A model generated the notes under the pieces. It did no database searches and had not been told where the DNA came from. It was given only the letters and a program-made list of their open reading frames with translations. A program made the translations under genes and the position numbers. 64,000 bases of DNA from assembly GCA_963698495.1 (NCBI GenBank), contig CAVORB010000031.1, positions 58,316 to 122,315 of the forward strand. The letters are read 5' to 3'. Source of the stretch: CAVORB01 sp963698495. GTDB taxonomy: Bacteria; Pseudomonadota; Gammaproteobacteria; Chromatiales; Chromatiaceae. Each line of letters starts with the position of its first letter. The stretch's first letter is position 1. Positions 53,174 to 63,740 of the stretch are shown in pieces.

Positions 53174-56100
53174 ATGACTAGCCACCCCAAGTTCACGCTG
53201 CTGTTGGGATTGATTCTCCTGACCTCGCTCGGCGCGGTCTATTTGCAGTTCTCGACCGAGGTGCGCAGTGAATTGGCGCAGCTGGTGCGGCGTGGTGAGC
53301 ATCAACGACAGTTGCTGCGTGAGTCCAAGAACGCGGCGTTGCGGACGGTAGAGGGTCTCAGGGCGGCGGCCGAGAACTATCTGACCCTTTCCGGCTCGGT
53401 CGCGTCCCCCTACTCGCATCTGCTGGGTGAGGTTTCGGACAAGAACGGCTACGGACTGACCGGGTTGACCCCACCGCCGGTATCCGAGTCGAGCCTGAAT
53501 TTGACCGGTCTGGGCAGTTTTGCCGGCGACGCTGCACTCAGGGCCGAGTTGGACGCGGCCTTGCTGCTCGATCCCATGTTTCGATGGGTGAAGAGCGTCT
53601 ATCCGCAGACGCCGTGGGTGTATTACCTCTCACGCCGGCGCTTCATGTGCGTATACCCCTATATTCCGTTCGACGACTTCTTCATGGACGACGCCTTCTT
53701 CGAACTGGACCTGTTCAGCCGCGGCACGCCGGAAAAGAATCCGCTGCGAAATGCCTACATCACGGAGGTGTACCTCGACGAGGCGGGGAAGGGGTTGATG
53801 GTCTCGGTGGGCGCGCCGGTTTACCAGCAGGGGGATTTCAAGGGGATCGTCGGTTTCGACCTCACCCTGAAAGCGCTCGGCGCGTCCTTGCAGGGGGACC
53901 GGTTCCCGGGTGACCGGCTGTTTCTCGTGAACGATCAGCGCGATGTGATCGCGATGGCTGCCGACAGCCACGTGCTGGAAGATTCCTCGGAAAAGCTGTC
54001 CCTGAGTGATGTGAGGCCGGGGCTGTTCGAGCTGGCTCGGGCCCATGTGGACGAGCCGGTCCCGGTTCCGTTCGAGCGGTCGAAGGTCGTCGCCTTCGAT
54101 GCCATCGCGGGGAATTGGATGCTGATCGTCGAGCGATCGAACTGGCATGTCTATCGCGCGGCGGGGCTGGCGACGCTGCCGTTGATCGCCTTTCTGGTCA
54201 TCATCTTCGGCATGCTGGCGCTGTACCTCAAGAGAAAGGAACGCGAGGAGCAGATCGCGTCCGAGCGCTCTGTCCGGCGTTTCCGAAATCTCCTCGATGT
54301 GTCGACCGACATGATCGCCGTTATCGATGCCTCCAGCGGCCGTTTTCTGGATGTCAATCGAACGCTATGCGAGTTCTCCGGGTTCGATCGCCCGGAGCTC
54401 CTGGCCAGGCACGCGTACGACCTGTCCACCGAGTTCAACTCGGCGGAGAAATGGCGCGACGCGGTGCAGGCTTTGCGGGAACAGGGAAGGGTTTTCCTGG
54501 AGGACCGTTGTCGGCGAGCGGACGGAAGCGCTTCCATCGTAGAGCTCAGTGCCCACCACGCCCGGGAGGATGATCGGGAATACATCGTCGTCATCCTGCG
54601 CGACATCGCGGATAGAAAAAGGGCGGAGGAGGCGCTGAGAAAGGCGAATCTGCGCTTCACCTCTCTCCTGGACGGAATCGATGCCCGGGTCTACGTAGCC
54701 GACATGAGCAGCCACGAGCTGCTCTACGTCAACCCGACAATCGAGGCCACGCTCGGCGATATCGCCGGACGCAGGTGCTGGGAGTACATCTATCCCGGGC
54801 AGAAGGGCCCCTGCGACTTCTGCACCAACGACAAGCTGCTGGATGGGCGCGGCGAGCCCACCGGTGCTTTCGCCTGGGAGTACCAAGACCCCCGTCGGGA
54901 CGCCTTCTTTTCCTGCGCCGACCGCGCAATCCCCTGGGACGACGGGCGATACGTCCGGCTCTCGTTGGCCTACGACATCACGCAGCGCAAGCGGGAGGAG
55001 ACGGAGAGAGAAGCGGCTCGAGCGACGGCTGCAGCAAACCCAGAAGCTGGAGGCGATCGGCCAGCTGACCGGCGGGATCGCGCACGACTTCAACAATATC
55101 CTGGTCAGCGTAACCGGGTTCGCCGAGCTCGCGCGGGCGGAGGCCGGCGGCAGCGTCAAGCTCCAGGAGTACCTGGATCAGATCTCGAAGGCCGGACAGC
55201 GCGCGCGCAACCTGATCAGGCAGCTACTCGTTTACAGTCGCGGCGATACCGACGCCACGGCGGCCGTGGTGGACCTGGTGCCGCAGCTCGAGGAAGTCCT
55301 GAGCATGCTGCGGCCGATGCTGTCGACGAGGATCGAGATCAAGACCGACTGGCCGGCGTCCTCGCCCATGGTCCGCGTCGATCCGGTTCACCTGCAGCAG
55401 CTGTTGATGAATCTCAGCATCAACGCCCGCGATGCCATGCCTCCGGGCGGGCCCTGACGATCTCGGTGCGCCGGCAGTCGTTCCACGGTGAGGAGTGCCA
55501 GATCTGTCACGACCGCGTTCAGGGTGAGTGGGTGTGTATTCGGGTGCAGGACTCCGGCACCGGCATCTCTCCGCACCTGCTGGACAAGATCTTCCAGCCC
55601 TTTTACACGACGAAGGAGATCGGTTCCGGGGGCGGCATGGGATTGGCCGTGGTGCAGGGGATCGTGAGTGTCCTGATCGGGGTCACATTCTCGTGGAATC
55701 CCGCGTAGGGCAGGGTACGAGATTCGACATCCTGCTCCCGTTGGCCTCCGATTCCGCGAATCCCATCAGTTCGGCCCGTGAGGCGCTTGTGGAACGAGAC
55801 CTTCGGGGCCGAAGAATCCTGGTGGTGGATGACGAGGCAGTGGTCCGCCTTTTCCTGAGCCGGGTTCTCACGGCGGCTAAGGCGGATATCGTCCTGTGCG
55901 CCAGCGGCGCGGAGGCCCTGGAGGCGTTCCGCAGCGCGCGGGACGAATTCAGCCTGTTGCTGACGGATCAGGCCATGCCGGGCATGAGCGGCGTCGATTT
56001 GGTGCGCGAGATCCGCAAGCTGGGGACTCGGGTTTGCCCGTATTGATCTTCAGCGGCTACCTCGGGGCCGTGGAGAGCGGGAGGTATCGGACCTGGGCAT

Positions 56101-56177
56101 CAGCGGGGTATTGATGAAGCCCCTGACGCCCGACGGAGCTGGTTGCCGCCATCAGCCGCGCCCTCGCACCCCGGTGA
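53174..56177 (+). pseudogene. Hybrid sensor histidine kinase (dCache-PAS-PAS-HisKA-HATPase-REC), several frameshifts
   Basis: The first 615 residues are intact: TM1 'FTLLLGLILLTSLGAVYLQF', a periplasmic double-Cache domain, TM2 'LATLPLIAFLVIIFGMLALYL', PAS1 'RRFRNLLDVSTDMIAVIDASS', and PAS2 with 'GPCDFCTNDKLL'. Near 55010 the frame shifts into HisKA 'LTGGIAHDFNNILVSVTGFA'. Near 55455 it shifts into HATPase 'VQDSGTGISPHLLDKIFQPF'. Near 55690 it shifts into the receiver 'GRRILVVDDEAVVRLFLSRV' and 'LLLTDQAMPGMSGVDLVREI'. At least two more shifts follow before TGA 56175-56177. Domain order is normal, so repaired it would be a standard hybrid kinase. Confidence 0.8.
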
Positions 56178-56220
56178 GCGCGGGACGGGGTCGCGGCAAT
56201 CCCCCAGTACCGAGCCCGAT

Positions 56221-56872
56221 TTAGAACCCAAGCAGTGGCTGCACGACGCGTCCGAGCAGGTTGCCAAAACGAGCGGCGCGTCGGTCGCGACGATGCAGAT
56301 GCAGGGCGGCCGTGTCCGCGATCGGCTGGTGCTGCACATCAGGGTCGAGATCCGCCAAATCGCCGGGTCCGAAACGCCCGATCTCGTCCGCGTAGGAGCC
56401 GCGCAGGACCAGCGTAAGCTCGGAGCCCTGGTGACCGTGGTGCGGGAGCGTGGTCCCCGGGGCGATGGCGAGCAGGCGCACGGCACCGCGCTCACTCGCG
56501 ACACCGGACAGCGGGAACTGGCGCACGCCCGGGACGACGCCGCGCCAGCGCACGCCATCCAGGCCGTCCGGCAGCCAGGGGCGAGCACTGCGGGTATGTC
56601 CCTGGTCGCCGGTCGCCCCGCCGCGAGCCTCGGCGTCTCCGGCGCTTCCGCCGCGACGCGCGCCCAGACCTGGTCGAACGAGCGATCCCGCAGGGCGCGG
56701 TCTCCAGTCGTTCGACGAGCGTGCCCCCGAGGTGCTCTGCCTCCGCCAGCCGTTCACGGCAGCGCCCGCACCACGTCAGGTGTGCCGCGATGATCAGGGA
56801 GAAACCCTCCGTCACGGCGCCAGCGGCGTACGCGAGGATGGTTGCGTCATCCGGATGGTGGCGGGGCTTCAT
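56221..56872 (-). pseudogene. chrR: ChrR-type zinc anti-sigma factor, one frameshift
   Basis: The N-terminal anti-sigma domain has zinc ligands His6, His31, Cys35 and Cys38 ('HHPDDATILAYAAGAV', 'AAHLTWCGRCRERL'), at the same positions as in Rhodobacter sphaeroides ChrR. After a frameshift near 56700 the cupin-like C-terminal domain continues with 'PGTTLPHHGHQGSELTLVLRG' and 'FGPGDLADLDPDVQHQPI', with metal ligands His, His, Glu and His. The start overlaps the sigma factor stop (ATGA). It holds the sigma factor inactive until singlet oxygen or peroxides trigger its release. Confidence 0.85.
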
Positions 56873-57464
56873 TCGTTTTCTCCCAGTGCGGTCCGCAGCT
56901 TTCCGAAGGCGAGGCGCAGTCGGGACTTGACCGTGCCCAAAGGGACCTCCAGGCGTGCGCCAATCTCCGAGTGGCTCAGTCCTTCGAAGAACGCCAGCCG
57001 CACTACCTGCATCTGGTCATGCGGAAGCGACCCCACCATCTCCAGGAGCCTATCGGCGTCGATGCGCTCCATGGCCCGCTCGTGCCGTCACGGCCCGTGT
57101 CGTCGAGCTCGACCTCGGCGCCCAGCTCCACTTCGTGAAACCGCTGTTTGCGTAGCCGGTCGATCCGAAGATTCCTCGCGATGGTGAAGATCCAGGCCGC
57201 CGGTGTCGCGCGGCCTGGGTCGAAGCGCTCGGCCTTTCTCCACACCTGCACCAGGGTCTCCTGCGCCAGGTCCTCGGCGAAAGCCGCGTCAGCGCCAAGC
57301 CGTCGCATGTAGCTTTTCAGCTTCGGGGCGAAGTATCTGAAGAGGTGCTCGAACGCCGTGCGGTCACGGCTTGTCGCGATCCTCTCCATCCAGTGCACCA
57401 CGTCGTCCCGCAACTGCCGCAATTCCTCGTGCGGGCAGGCCGGCTCGATCATCGCGTGAAGCAT
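56869..57464 (-). pseudogene. rpoE: ECF sigma factor, RpoE/ChrR (singlet-oxygen) group, one frameshift
   Basis: Region 2 is 'FAEDLAQETLVQVWRKAERFD' and 'TPAAWIFTIARNLRIDRLRKQ'. After a frameshift near 57075 region 4 is 'SLPHDQMQVVRLAFFEGLSHSEIG' (with the downstream HTH 'VPLGTVKSRLRLAFGKLR'). It is about 197 residues if repaired, from ATG 57464 or 57452. It is paired with ChrR and divergent from the FAD oxidoreductase/DUF1365/methyltransferase cluster, which is the known target operon type of this sigma group. Confidence 0.85.
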
Positions 57465-57588
57465 GTGTGGCGGTCTCCTCGGACGTGACAATTGATACGT
57501 GGATCTGCCGTTGCGGGTCAGAGCGCACCCGAGTCGGGTGTTTCCCTGCCGATCCAAGTCGGATTTTCGCGGTGGCGTTCGAACCCGG

Positions 57589-57618
57589 TGATCCGTTCGT
57601 CGACATTATGCGTACCGT
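57589..57618 (+). promoter_or_regulatory. Candidate RpoE(ChrR) promoter of the lipid operon
   Basis: TGATCC at 57589-57594 matches the -35 element of R. sphaeroides RpoE promoters. About 17-18 bases downstream lies GTACCG, a poor -10 candidate. The position, 70-90 bases before the FAD oxidoreductase, fits. Confidence is limited by the -10 box and by the sequence quality here. Confidence 0.4.
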
Positions 57619-57683
57619 TGATCATGTTTGTCTAGGACAAGGTCATCTAGACGCGTACGACCGCATCCCGTTACAATGTCGCC

Positions 57684-59020
57684 GTGATCGGCTCCGGCAT
57701 CTCCGGCCTCTCGGCGGCCTGGCTGCTGTCCCGGCAGCACACGGTGACCCTGTACGAGTCCGCCGACCGCCTCGGCGGCCACTCCAGCACGGTCGACGCC
57801 CCCAGCCCGTCCGGGCCCATCGCCGTCGACACCGGCTTCATCGTCTACAACGAGGCGCAACTATCCCAATCTGACCGCCCTGTTCGCGCATCTGGGCGTG
57901 CCGACCAAGCCGGCCGTCGACATGTCCTTCGCCGTCTCGATCGACGACGGGGCCTTCGAATACTCCAGCCAGGCCTGCGCGGCCTGTTCGCCCAGAAGCG
58001 CAACTACGCCAGCCCGAAATTCGGGCGCATGATCGGCGACATCTGCTGCGGTTCCAGAAGGAGGCCCCGCGCGACCTGCTCGGCGCTGGATCTGAGCGAC
58101 CTGACCCTCGGCGCCTATCTGAGCCAGCGGCGGCTACGGCCCGATGTTCCGCGAGGCCCACCTGCTGCCCAGGCGGCGGCGATCTGGTCCGGCTCGATGG
58201 GGCAGATGGCCGGCTATCCGGCGGCCTCCTTCATGCGCTTCTACATGAACCACAACCTGCTCAAGCTGGATCGGCAGCCCACCTGGCGCACCGTCGACGG
58301 CGGCAGCCGCGAATACGTGCGCCGCCTCGCCGAGGCCTTTACGGGACCGGATCGTGCCGGGGTCGACATCGGCGATGTCGTGCGGAGACGTCGACGGCGC
58401 CGCGGTGCGCTTATGCCAACGGCCGGCCGGAACGGTTCGACGCACGTCGTCATCGCCACCCATTCCGACCAGGCCCTGCGCATTCTGCTGGACGCCCCCC
58501 GGCCGACGAGCGCCGCCTGCTGGGGGCCATCCCCTACGCCGCCAACCGGGCATCCTGCACTCGCGACACCGGCCTGATGCCCGTACGCCGCGGCCTGGGC
58601 CAGCTGGACCCATCTCGGCTGGCCACGGACCGCGACGGACACGGCGTGCGTCACCTACTGGATGAACCGGCTGCAGAATCTGCCGACACGGACTCCGCTC
58701 TTCGTCACGCTGAACCCCATCCGGTCGCCGATAGCCGAGGGCAAGCGTGCGGCGCAGGCATCGTCTACAGCCACCCGCTGTTCGATCACGCCGCGGTCAG
58801 CCGCCCAGGACCGCTCTGGCGCCTCCAGGGCGCGAGCGGCACCTGGTTCTGCGGCACCTATTTCGGCCACGGCTTCCACGAGGACGCGCCTGCAGTCCGG
58901 CCTCGCGGTGGCCGAGCAGCTCGGCGGCGTGCAGCGTCCGTGGACCGTCGCGGAGCCGAACGGCCGCAATTCCGCCATGCGCCCGGAACGGCGGCCATGC
59001 CGCAGGAGCAAGCGGCATGA
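57684..59020 (+). pseudogene. FAD-dependent amine-oxidase-type oxidoreductase, multiple frameshifts
   Basis: The N-terminal FAD dinucleotide motif is 'VIGSGISGLSAAWLLSRQH', followed by 'SADRLGGHSSTVDAPSPSGP' and 'IAVDTGFIVYNE'. Blocks in other frames continue the family: 'LDLSDLTLGAYLSQRR', 'QMAGYPAASFMRFYMNHNLLK', 'RTVDGGSREYVRRLAEAFTG' and 'MNRLQNLPTRTPLFVTLNP'. I count at least six frame changes. The start codon is unclear: GTG 57684 loses part of the motif, and a TAG lies in frame at 57648. The stop TGA 59018-59020 overlaps the DUF1365 ATG. Confidence 0.75.
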
Positions 59021-59799
59021 GTCTATCCGCCCTGTACGTGGGCAAGGTCGGCCATCAGCGACACGGTCCGCGCCGCCACCGGCTCGACTACCGCGTGTTC
59101 TCGATGTTGATGGATCTGGACGAGCTCCCGGAGCTAGACAGGAGACTTCGCTTTTCGGCCACAACCGGCTTGCGCTGCTCTTCCCCTGTACGACCGCGAC
59201 CACGGGCCGGGCGACGGCTGGCTGCACCCATGTCCGCGGGCTGCTGGCGCAAGCCGGGATCGGTGACGCTGACGGTCCACTGCCTGCTGTGCTACCCCCG
59301 CCTGCTGGGGGTATGTGTTCAATCCTTTGAGCGTCGACCATTGCTACCGCAAGGACGGCCGCTTGCGGGCCTTGATCTACGAGGTGAACAACACCTTCGG
59401 CGAGCGTCACAGCTATCTGATACCGGTGGACGACGATTCGGCGTGATCCGCCAGTCCTGCGAGAAGACGATGTACGTCTCGCCCTTCCTGCCGATGGACT
59501 GCACCTACCACTTCCGCGTCCGTCGGCCCGGCGATCGGCTCAGCCTGGCGATCCATGAGACCCAGGAGGACAGCCGATACTCGACGCCTGGTTCACCGGC
59601 GAGCAACGGCCGCTGACGGACGCCAGCCTGCTCAAGGCGGCCTTGAGCATTCCGTTGACGACTTTCAAGGTCGTGGTCGGCATCCACTGGGAGGCATTCA
59701 AGCTCTGGCGCAAGGGCGTCCCACTGTTCCGGCACGACCCCGTCCCCCGGCGCGCGATCAGCGTGATCAATCCAACCGAGTCCGAACTCCGAGATATAA
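59017..59799 (+). pseudogene. DUF1365 protein, multiple frameshifts
   Basis: ATG 59017 begins 'MSLSALYVGKVGHQRHGPRRH' and 'LDYRVFSMLMDLDELPELDRR'. Other frames give 'VNNTFGERHSYLIPV', 'SCEKTMYVSPFLPMDCTYHFRV' (in two parts) and 'IPLTTFKVVVGIHWEAFKLWR', the DUF1365 C-terminus. The probable stop is TAA 59797-59799, three bases before the methyltransferase ATG. The protein acts with the neighbouring FAD oxidoreductase and methyltransferase in a fatty-acid modification cluster (family context). At least four frame changes. Confidence 0.75.
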
Positions 59800-59801
59800 C
59801 G

Positions 59802-61060
59802 ATGAGTATACGCCAATTTCACCGCGGAATGCCCCCCGAGCCCGATCGCCCGTCCTCGATCGCCCGCTGGCGGCTGGTACGACCGACTTCTGGCGCGGAC
59901 CGTCCTGGCCATGGCCGAGAGAATCCGCGTAGGGCGCCTGACCCTGCGCATGCCGGACGGAGCGTGCACGCGTTCCGCGGCGAGGGCGCGCGCGGCCCGA
60001 ACGCGACCCTCGAGATCCGCACTGGTGCGGGGCTGCGCCGCCTCGTCGACGGGGGCGACATCGTGTTCGCCCAGAGCTATGTCGACGGGCATTGCGACAC
60101 GCCTGACCTGCGGGCCCTGATGGAGCTCGTGGCGCGCAATGAGGGTGCGTTCGGCGGCACTTTGAAGGGCAGCGCCACTGCCCGATGGTTCAATCGCGCC
60201 TACCATCGGCTGCGCGCCAACAGCCGGCGCGGGAGCCGGCGAAGTATCGCCTTCTTCACTACGACCTTGGGATTGGCTTCGACCCAGCGCTGGCTCGATC
60301 CCGGACGAGCTACTCGTCGGCCCTCTTCGAGCGGCCGGATCAGCCGCTCGCCGAGGCGCAGGATCTGAAGTATCGCCGCATCGGCGACCTCGCCGGGCTG
60401 CAGCCCGGGAACTCGATCCTGGAGATCGGATGTGGCTGGGGCGGCTTCATGGAGAAGGCCGCCCGATCGGGATGCCGTGTCGAGGGCATCACGCTCAGCC
60501 AGGAGCAGCTCGCCTACGCCAACGACCGCATGGTGTCGCAGGGTCTCGAGGCTCAGGCCGCGGCGAGCCTGACCGACTATCGCGACACCCGCGGCGAGTA
60601 CGACGCCGTGGTCTCCATCGAGATGCTCGAGGTCGTGGGAGAGGAGCACTGGCCGCAGTATTTCCGCACGCTGCGCGAGCGTCTCAAGCCCGGCGCGGCG
60701 GCTGTCGTGCAGGTCATTACGATCGCCGAGGAGCGCTTTGACGCCTACCGAAGGCGCACCGACTTCATCCAGCGCTATATCTTCCCCGGGGGCATGCTGC
60801 CGACCCCATCGCGACCCTGGGACCGCTCAGGCGGCGGCCGCGGGGCTGGTGGTGGACCACCAGGAGACCTTCGGGTCGTCCTATTCCCGTACGCTGGAGG
60901 TCTGGCGTCGACGTTTCCTCGATGCCTGGGAGGACATCGTGGCCCAGGGGTTTGACGAGCGGTTCCGACGGCTCTGGGAATACTACCTCTGCTATTGCGA
61001 GACGGGCTTCAGCTCAGGGTCTATCGATGTCGGCATCTACCGCTCCGCCGCCCGGCCTGA
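59802..61060 (+). pseudogene. Cyclopropane-fatty-acyl-phospholipid synthase-type methyltransferase, frameshifted
   Basis: ATG 59802 starts 'MSIRQFHRG'. Further blocks are 'LRRLVDGGDIVFAQSYVDGHC', the SAM motif 'ILEIGCGWGGFMEKAARSGC', 'GITLSQEQLAYANDRMVSQG', 'YDAVVSIEMLEVVGEEHWPQ' and 'YYLCYCETGFSSGSIDVGIYR'. Known homologues methylate unsaturated phospholipid acyl chains. In RpoE-ChrR regulons they belong to the singlet-oxygen response, with furan fatty acid formation in Rhodobacter. Frame changes occur near 59890, 60260 and 60830 and at the end. The central SAM-binding part is intact. Confidence 0.82.
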
Positions 61061-61061
61061 G

Positions 61062-62374
61062 GTGGCCGGGGTCGGGCGGCCGGTGCTTCTGTACTACGGG
61101 CTGCCTGGCCTGGTCACCGCCATCCCGACCATCCCCATCTTCACTTTGCTGCCGACCTTCTACGCGCAGGAGGTTGGTTTGGGTCTGGCGGTCACCGGCG
61201 CCGTGCTGTTCGCCGGGCGCGCCCTGGATCTCGTCACGGACCCGTTGGTCGGGCGGCTGGCGGACCGTGGCGGCGGGCGCGATATCGGCCGTCTGGTGCT
61301 GCTCGGCGCCTTGCTCGGCGCGCCCGCCCTGGTGCTTCTGATGTCGCCGCCGGAAGGCGCGGGCGCGGTGTGGCTGCTGGTGACGAGCGCGCTTCTGCTG
61401 CTCGGTTGGACCCTGGTCCAGATTCCATACCTCACCTGGGGCGCCCGGCTTTCCGCTGGCTATCACGAGCGGACGCGTCTGACCTCGAGCCGCGAGGGCG
61501 CCACCTTGGTCGGCATCCTCCTGTCCGCCTCCTTGCCAGCGGCATTGGGATTTCTGGGCTTGGACGAGGCATTCCGCATGGCCCTGCTCGGTGGTCACGG
61601 CGGCGATCGGCCTGCCGACCTTCTATCTGCTGCTCTCGCGCGTACCGCGACCCGTCGCGCTGCCACGGACGGACGCGAGCTGGCGCGGGATCACCGAGAA
61701 CCGCCTGTTCGTACGCTTGCTCGGGGCCTGGTTCCTGAACGGGTTGGCCAACGGCATCCCGGCCGTGTTGTTTCCTCTGTACTGCACCTACGTCCTCGTC
61801 GTTGACGACCAGACCCGCAACCTCCTGCTTGCGCTCTATTTCGGTTGCGCCGTCGCCGGCATCCCCTTGTGGTTGGTTCTCAGCCGCACCTTGTCGAAGC
61901 ACCGGGCCTGGGGCACCGGCAATGGTCGGCAACTTGCCCCGCCTTCGCCGTCGCCGCTTTGCTGGGACCAGGGACGCCGGGATATTCGCCGTGATTTGCC
62001 TGGTCACCGGCCTATGCCTAGGCGCCGACCTGGCGCTGCCGCCGGCTATCCAAGCGGACGTGGCGGACTGGGATCGGCTGCGGTTTCGCCGCAACCGCAC
62101 CGCGGGTCTGTTCTCCCTGTGGAACATGTCGGCCAAGCTGGCGCTGGCGCTGGCCGCCGGCCTCACGCTGCCCGCCCTCGCGGGCCTCGGCCTCGAGGAG
62201 GCACAGCCGGCGGCAATCGCCCTGACCGCGCTTGCGGTCACCTACGCCCTCGTTCCCTGTGGGGTCAAGCTGGCGGCCGTGGCGCTCATGCGCGACCTCC
62301 CGTTGACGCCCGCCCGCCAGGCGGCTGTCGCCGCCCGTCTGCAACGGCGCGATCGCGCCTTATCGGAGATCTGA
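61062..62374 (+). pseudogene. MFS transporter (GPH/MFS_2 type), two frameshifts
   Basis: GTG 61062 follows the methyltransferase stop. The helix 1-2 region 'LLYYGLPGLVTAIPTIPIFT', the signature 'GRALDLVTDPLVGRLADR' and 'RTRLTSSREGATLVGILLSA' place it in the sugar/cation symporter-like MFS_2 family. Frames change near 61600 (to 'LFVRLLGAWFLNGLANGIPA') and near 61910 (to 'FAVICLVTGLCLGADLALPP'). Together they give 12 helices. MFS_2 proteins are regular members of this RpoE-ChrR-linked cluster; a lipid-related substrate is possible. Confidence 0.78.
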
Positions 62375-62378
62375 ACCC

Positions 62379-62910
62379 ATGCGGCTGAGAAACCTTCTGT
62401 TCGCGGCGGTACTGCCCGCGACCCTGCTCCTAAGTGGATGTGAGACCATGAAGCTGGACGACTTCCAAGACCGTTCTCCCAAGCTCGATCTGTACGACTA
62501 CTTCTCGGGCAGTTCCCGCGCCTGGGGCCTGTTCGAGGATCGGTTCGGCAATGTCCGACGGCAGTTCACGGTGGACATCGAGGGCCGGGTCGAGAACGGA
62601 GCGTTGGTGCTGGAGGAGGACTTCGAGTACGACGACGGGAAACGCGACCGTCGCGTTTGGACAATCACCCGGGATGGGGATGACGGCTATGTAGGCCGCG
62701 CGGCGGACGTCCTCGCGGAGGCCGCGGTCGCGTCGCTGGCAACGCCCTCAACTGGGGCTATGAGATGGATCTGCCCGTGGCGGTCGACCTGGCGCGTGGT
62801 GTTCGACGACTGGATGTTCCTGCAGCCGGACGGCGTATTGATCAACCGGGCGAGGCGAAGAAGCTCGGATTGGAAATCGGCTGGTTACCCTGTTCTTCAA
62901 GAAGCCGTGA
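62379..62910 (+). pseudogene. DUF3833 lipoprotein, frameshifted
   Basis: The lipoprotein signal is 'LLFAAVLPATLLLSGCETMK' with lipobox LSGC. 'LYDYFSGSSRAWGLFEDRFG' and 'VLEEDFEYDDGKRDRRVWTI' are the DUF3833 core. After frame changes near 62740 and 62800 come 'DDWMFLQPDGVLINRA' and the end 'VTLFFKKP' with TGA 62908-62910. It starts 5 bases after the MFS stop. It is a periplasm-facing, lipocalin-like partner of the methyltransferase cluster. Confidence 0.78.
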
Positions 62911-62935
62911 AATACGGTGTAGTGACGCGCGGCAT

Positions 62936-63740
62936 CAAATAGCGGCGGGTTCCCGCTGCCGAACCTTGCTTGCAGCGAAAAGTACGCCAGGAAAGGCTAT
63001 TCGCTGTCGCCGCGCCGCCAACGGCAGGTAACAGGCGATAGGGCAAGAGTCGAAGGAATTTCATCCACACGACGAAGCCAAGCGAAAAGGCGATCTCGAA
63101 CGAACTGCCCGCGAGCCCGGAGAGATGCGCTTGGCGGCCTCCTCCGGGGTGAGGATGGAGGGCATGAAGAAACGGTTCTTGGCGGTCAGCCGGGTCTGAC
63201 GAAGCCCGGATTGACGAGACGCAGATCTACCCCCGTTCCCCGAAGCTCCAGACGCAAGGTCTCGGCGAGGCTGATGAGCGCCGCCTTGGTTGGCCCATAG
63301 GCGGCCGCTTGGGGTAGCCCGCGGTAGCCCGCCACCGACCCCAGTACTGCGATTTGCTCGTTCCCCCGTGCCTTCATCCGCGGGAGGAGGGCACAGGCCG
63401 TTGACCACGCCCTGGTAGTTCACCTCCATGTGCTGGCGGAACAGCTCCTGGGGGCGCCAGTCCGCCGGGACCGGCTCGTAGATCCCGGCGTTGAGCACGG
63501 CAAGATCGATTGGCCCCTGCATGCGTCGACCTCGGCCACGGCGGCCTCGACGGCTTTCGCGTCCGTCACGTCCAGGCGCGGGTAAGAGGTTCGGTCTTTC
63601 CTGACCCAAATACCTGGAGAGCACTCGTCCCGGGCCGATGCCGCTACCCGCGCTCCACGATCCGCGAGGGCGAGGGTCAGCGCACGTCCGATACCCTGAC
63701 TCGCGCCAGTGATCCACGCCGATTCGGGTCTTGTGCTCAC
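62936..63740 (-). pseudogene. Short-chain dehydrogenase/reductase, frameshifted
   Basis: GTG 63740 begins 'STRPESAWITGASQGIGRALTLALADRGA' (the TGxxxGIG NAD(P) motif within it). Other frames give 'IDLAVLNAGIYEPVPADWRPQ' (the NAG motif), 'IAVLGSVAGYRGLPQAAAYGPTK' with the catalytic Ser and YxxxK, and 'LRLVNPGFVRPG'. At least three frame changes. The stop is probably TGA at 62936-62938, converging on DUF3833. Its start overlaps the DUF6134 stop (GTGA-type overlap), so the two are co-translated. Confidence 0.75.
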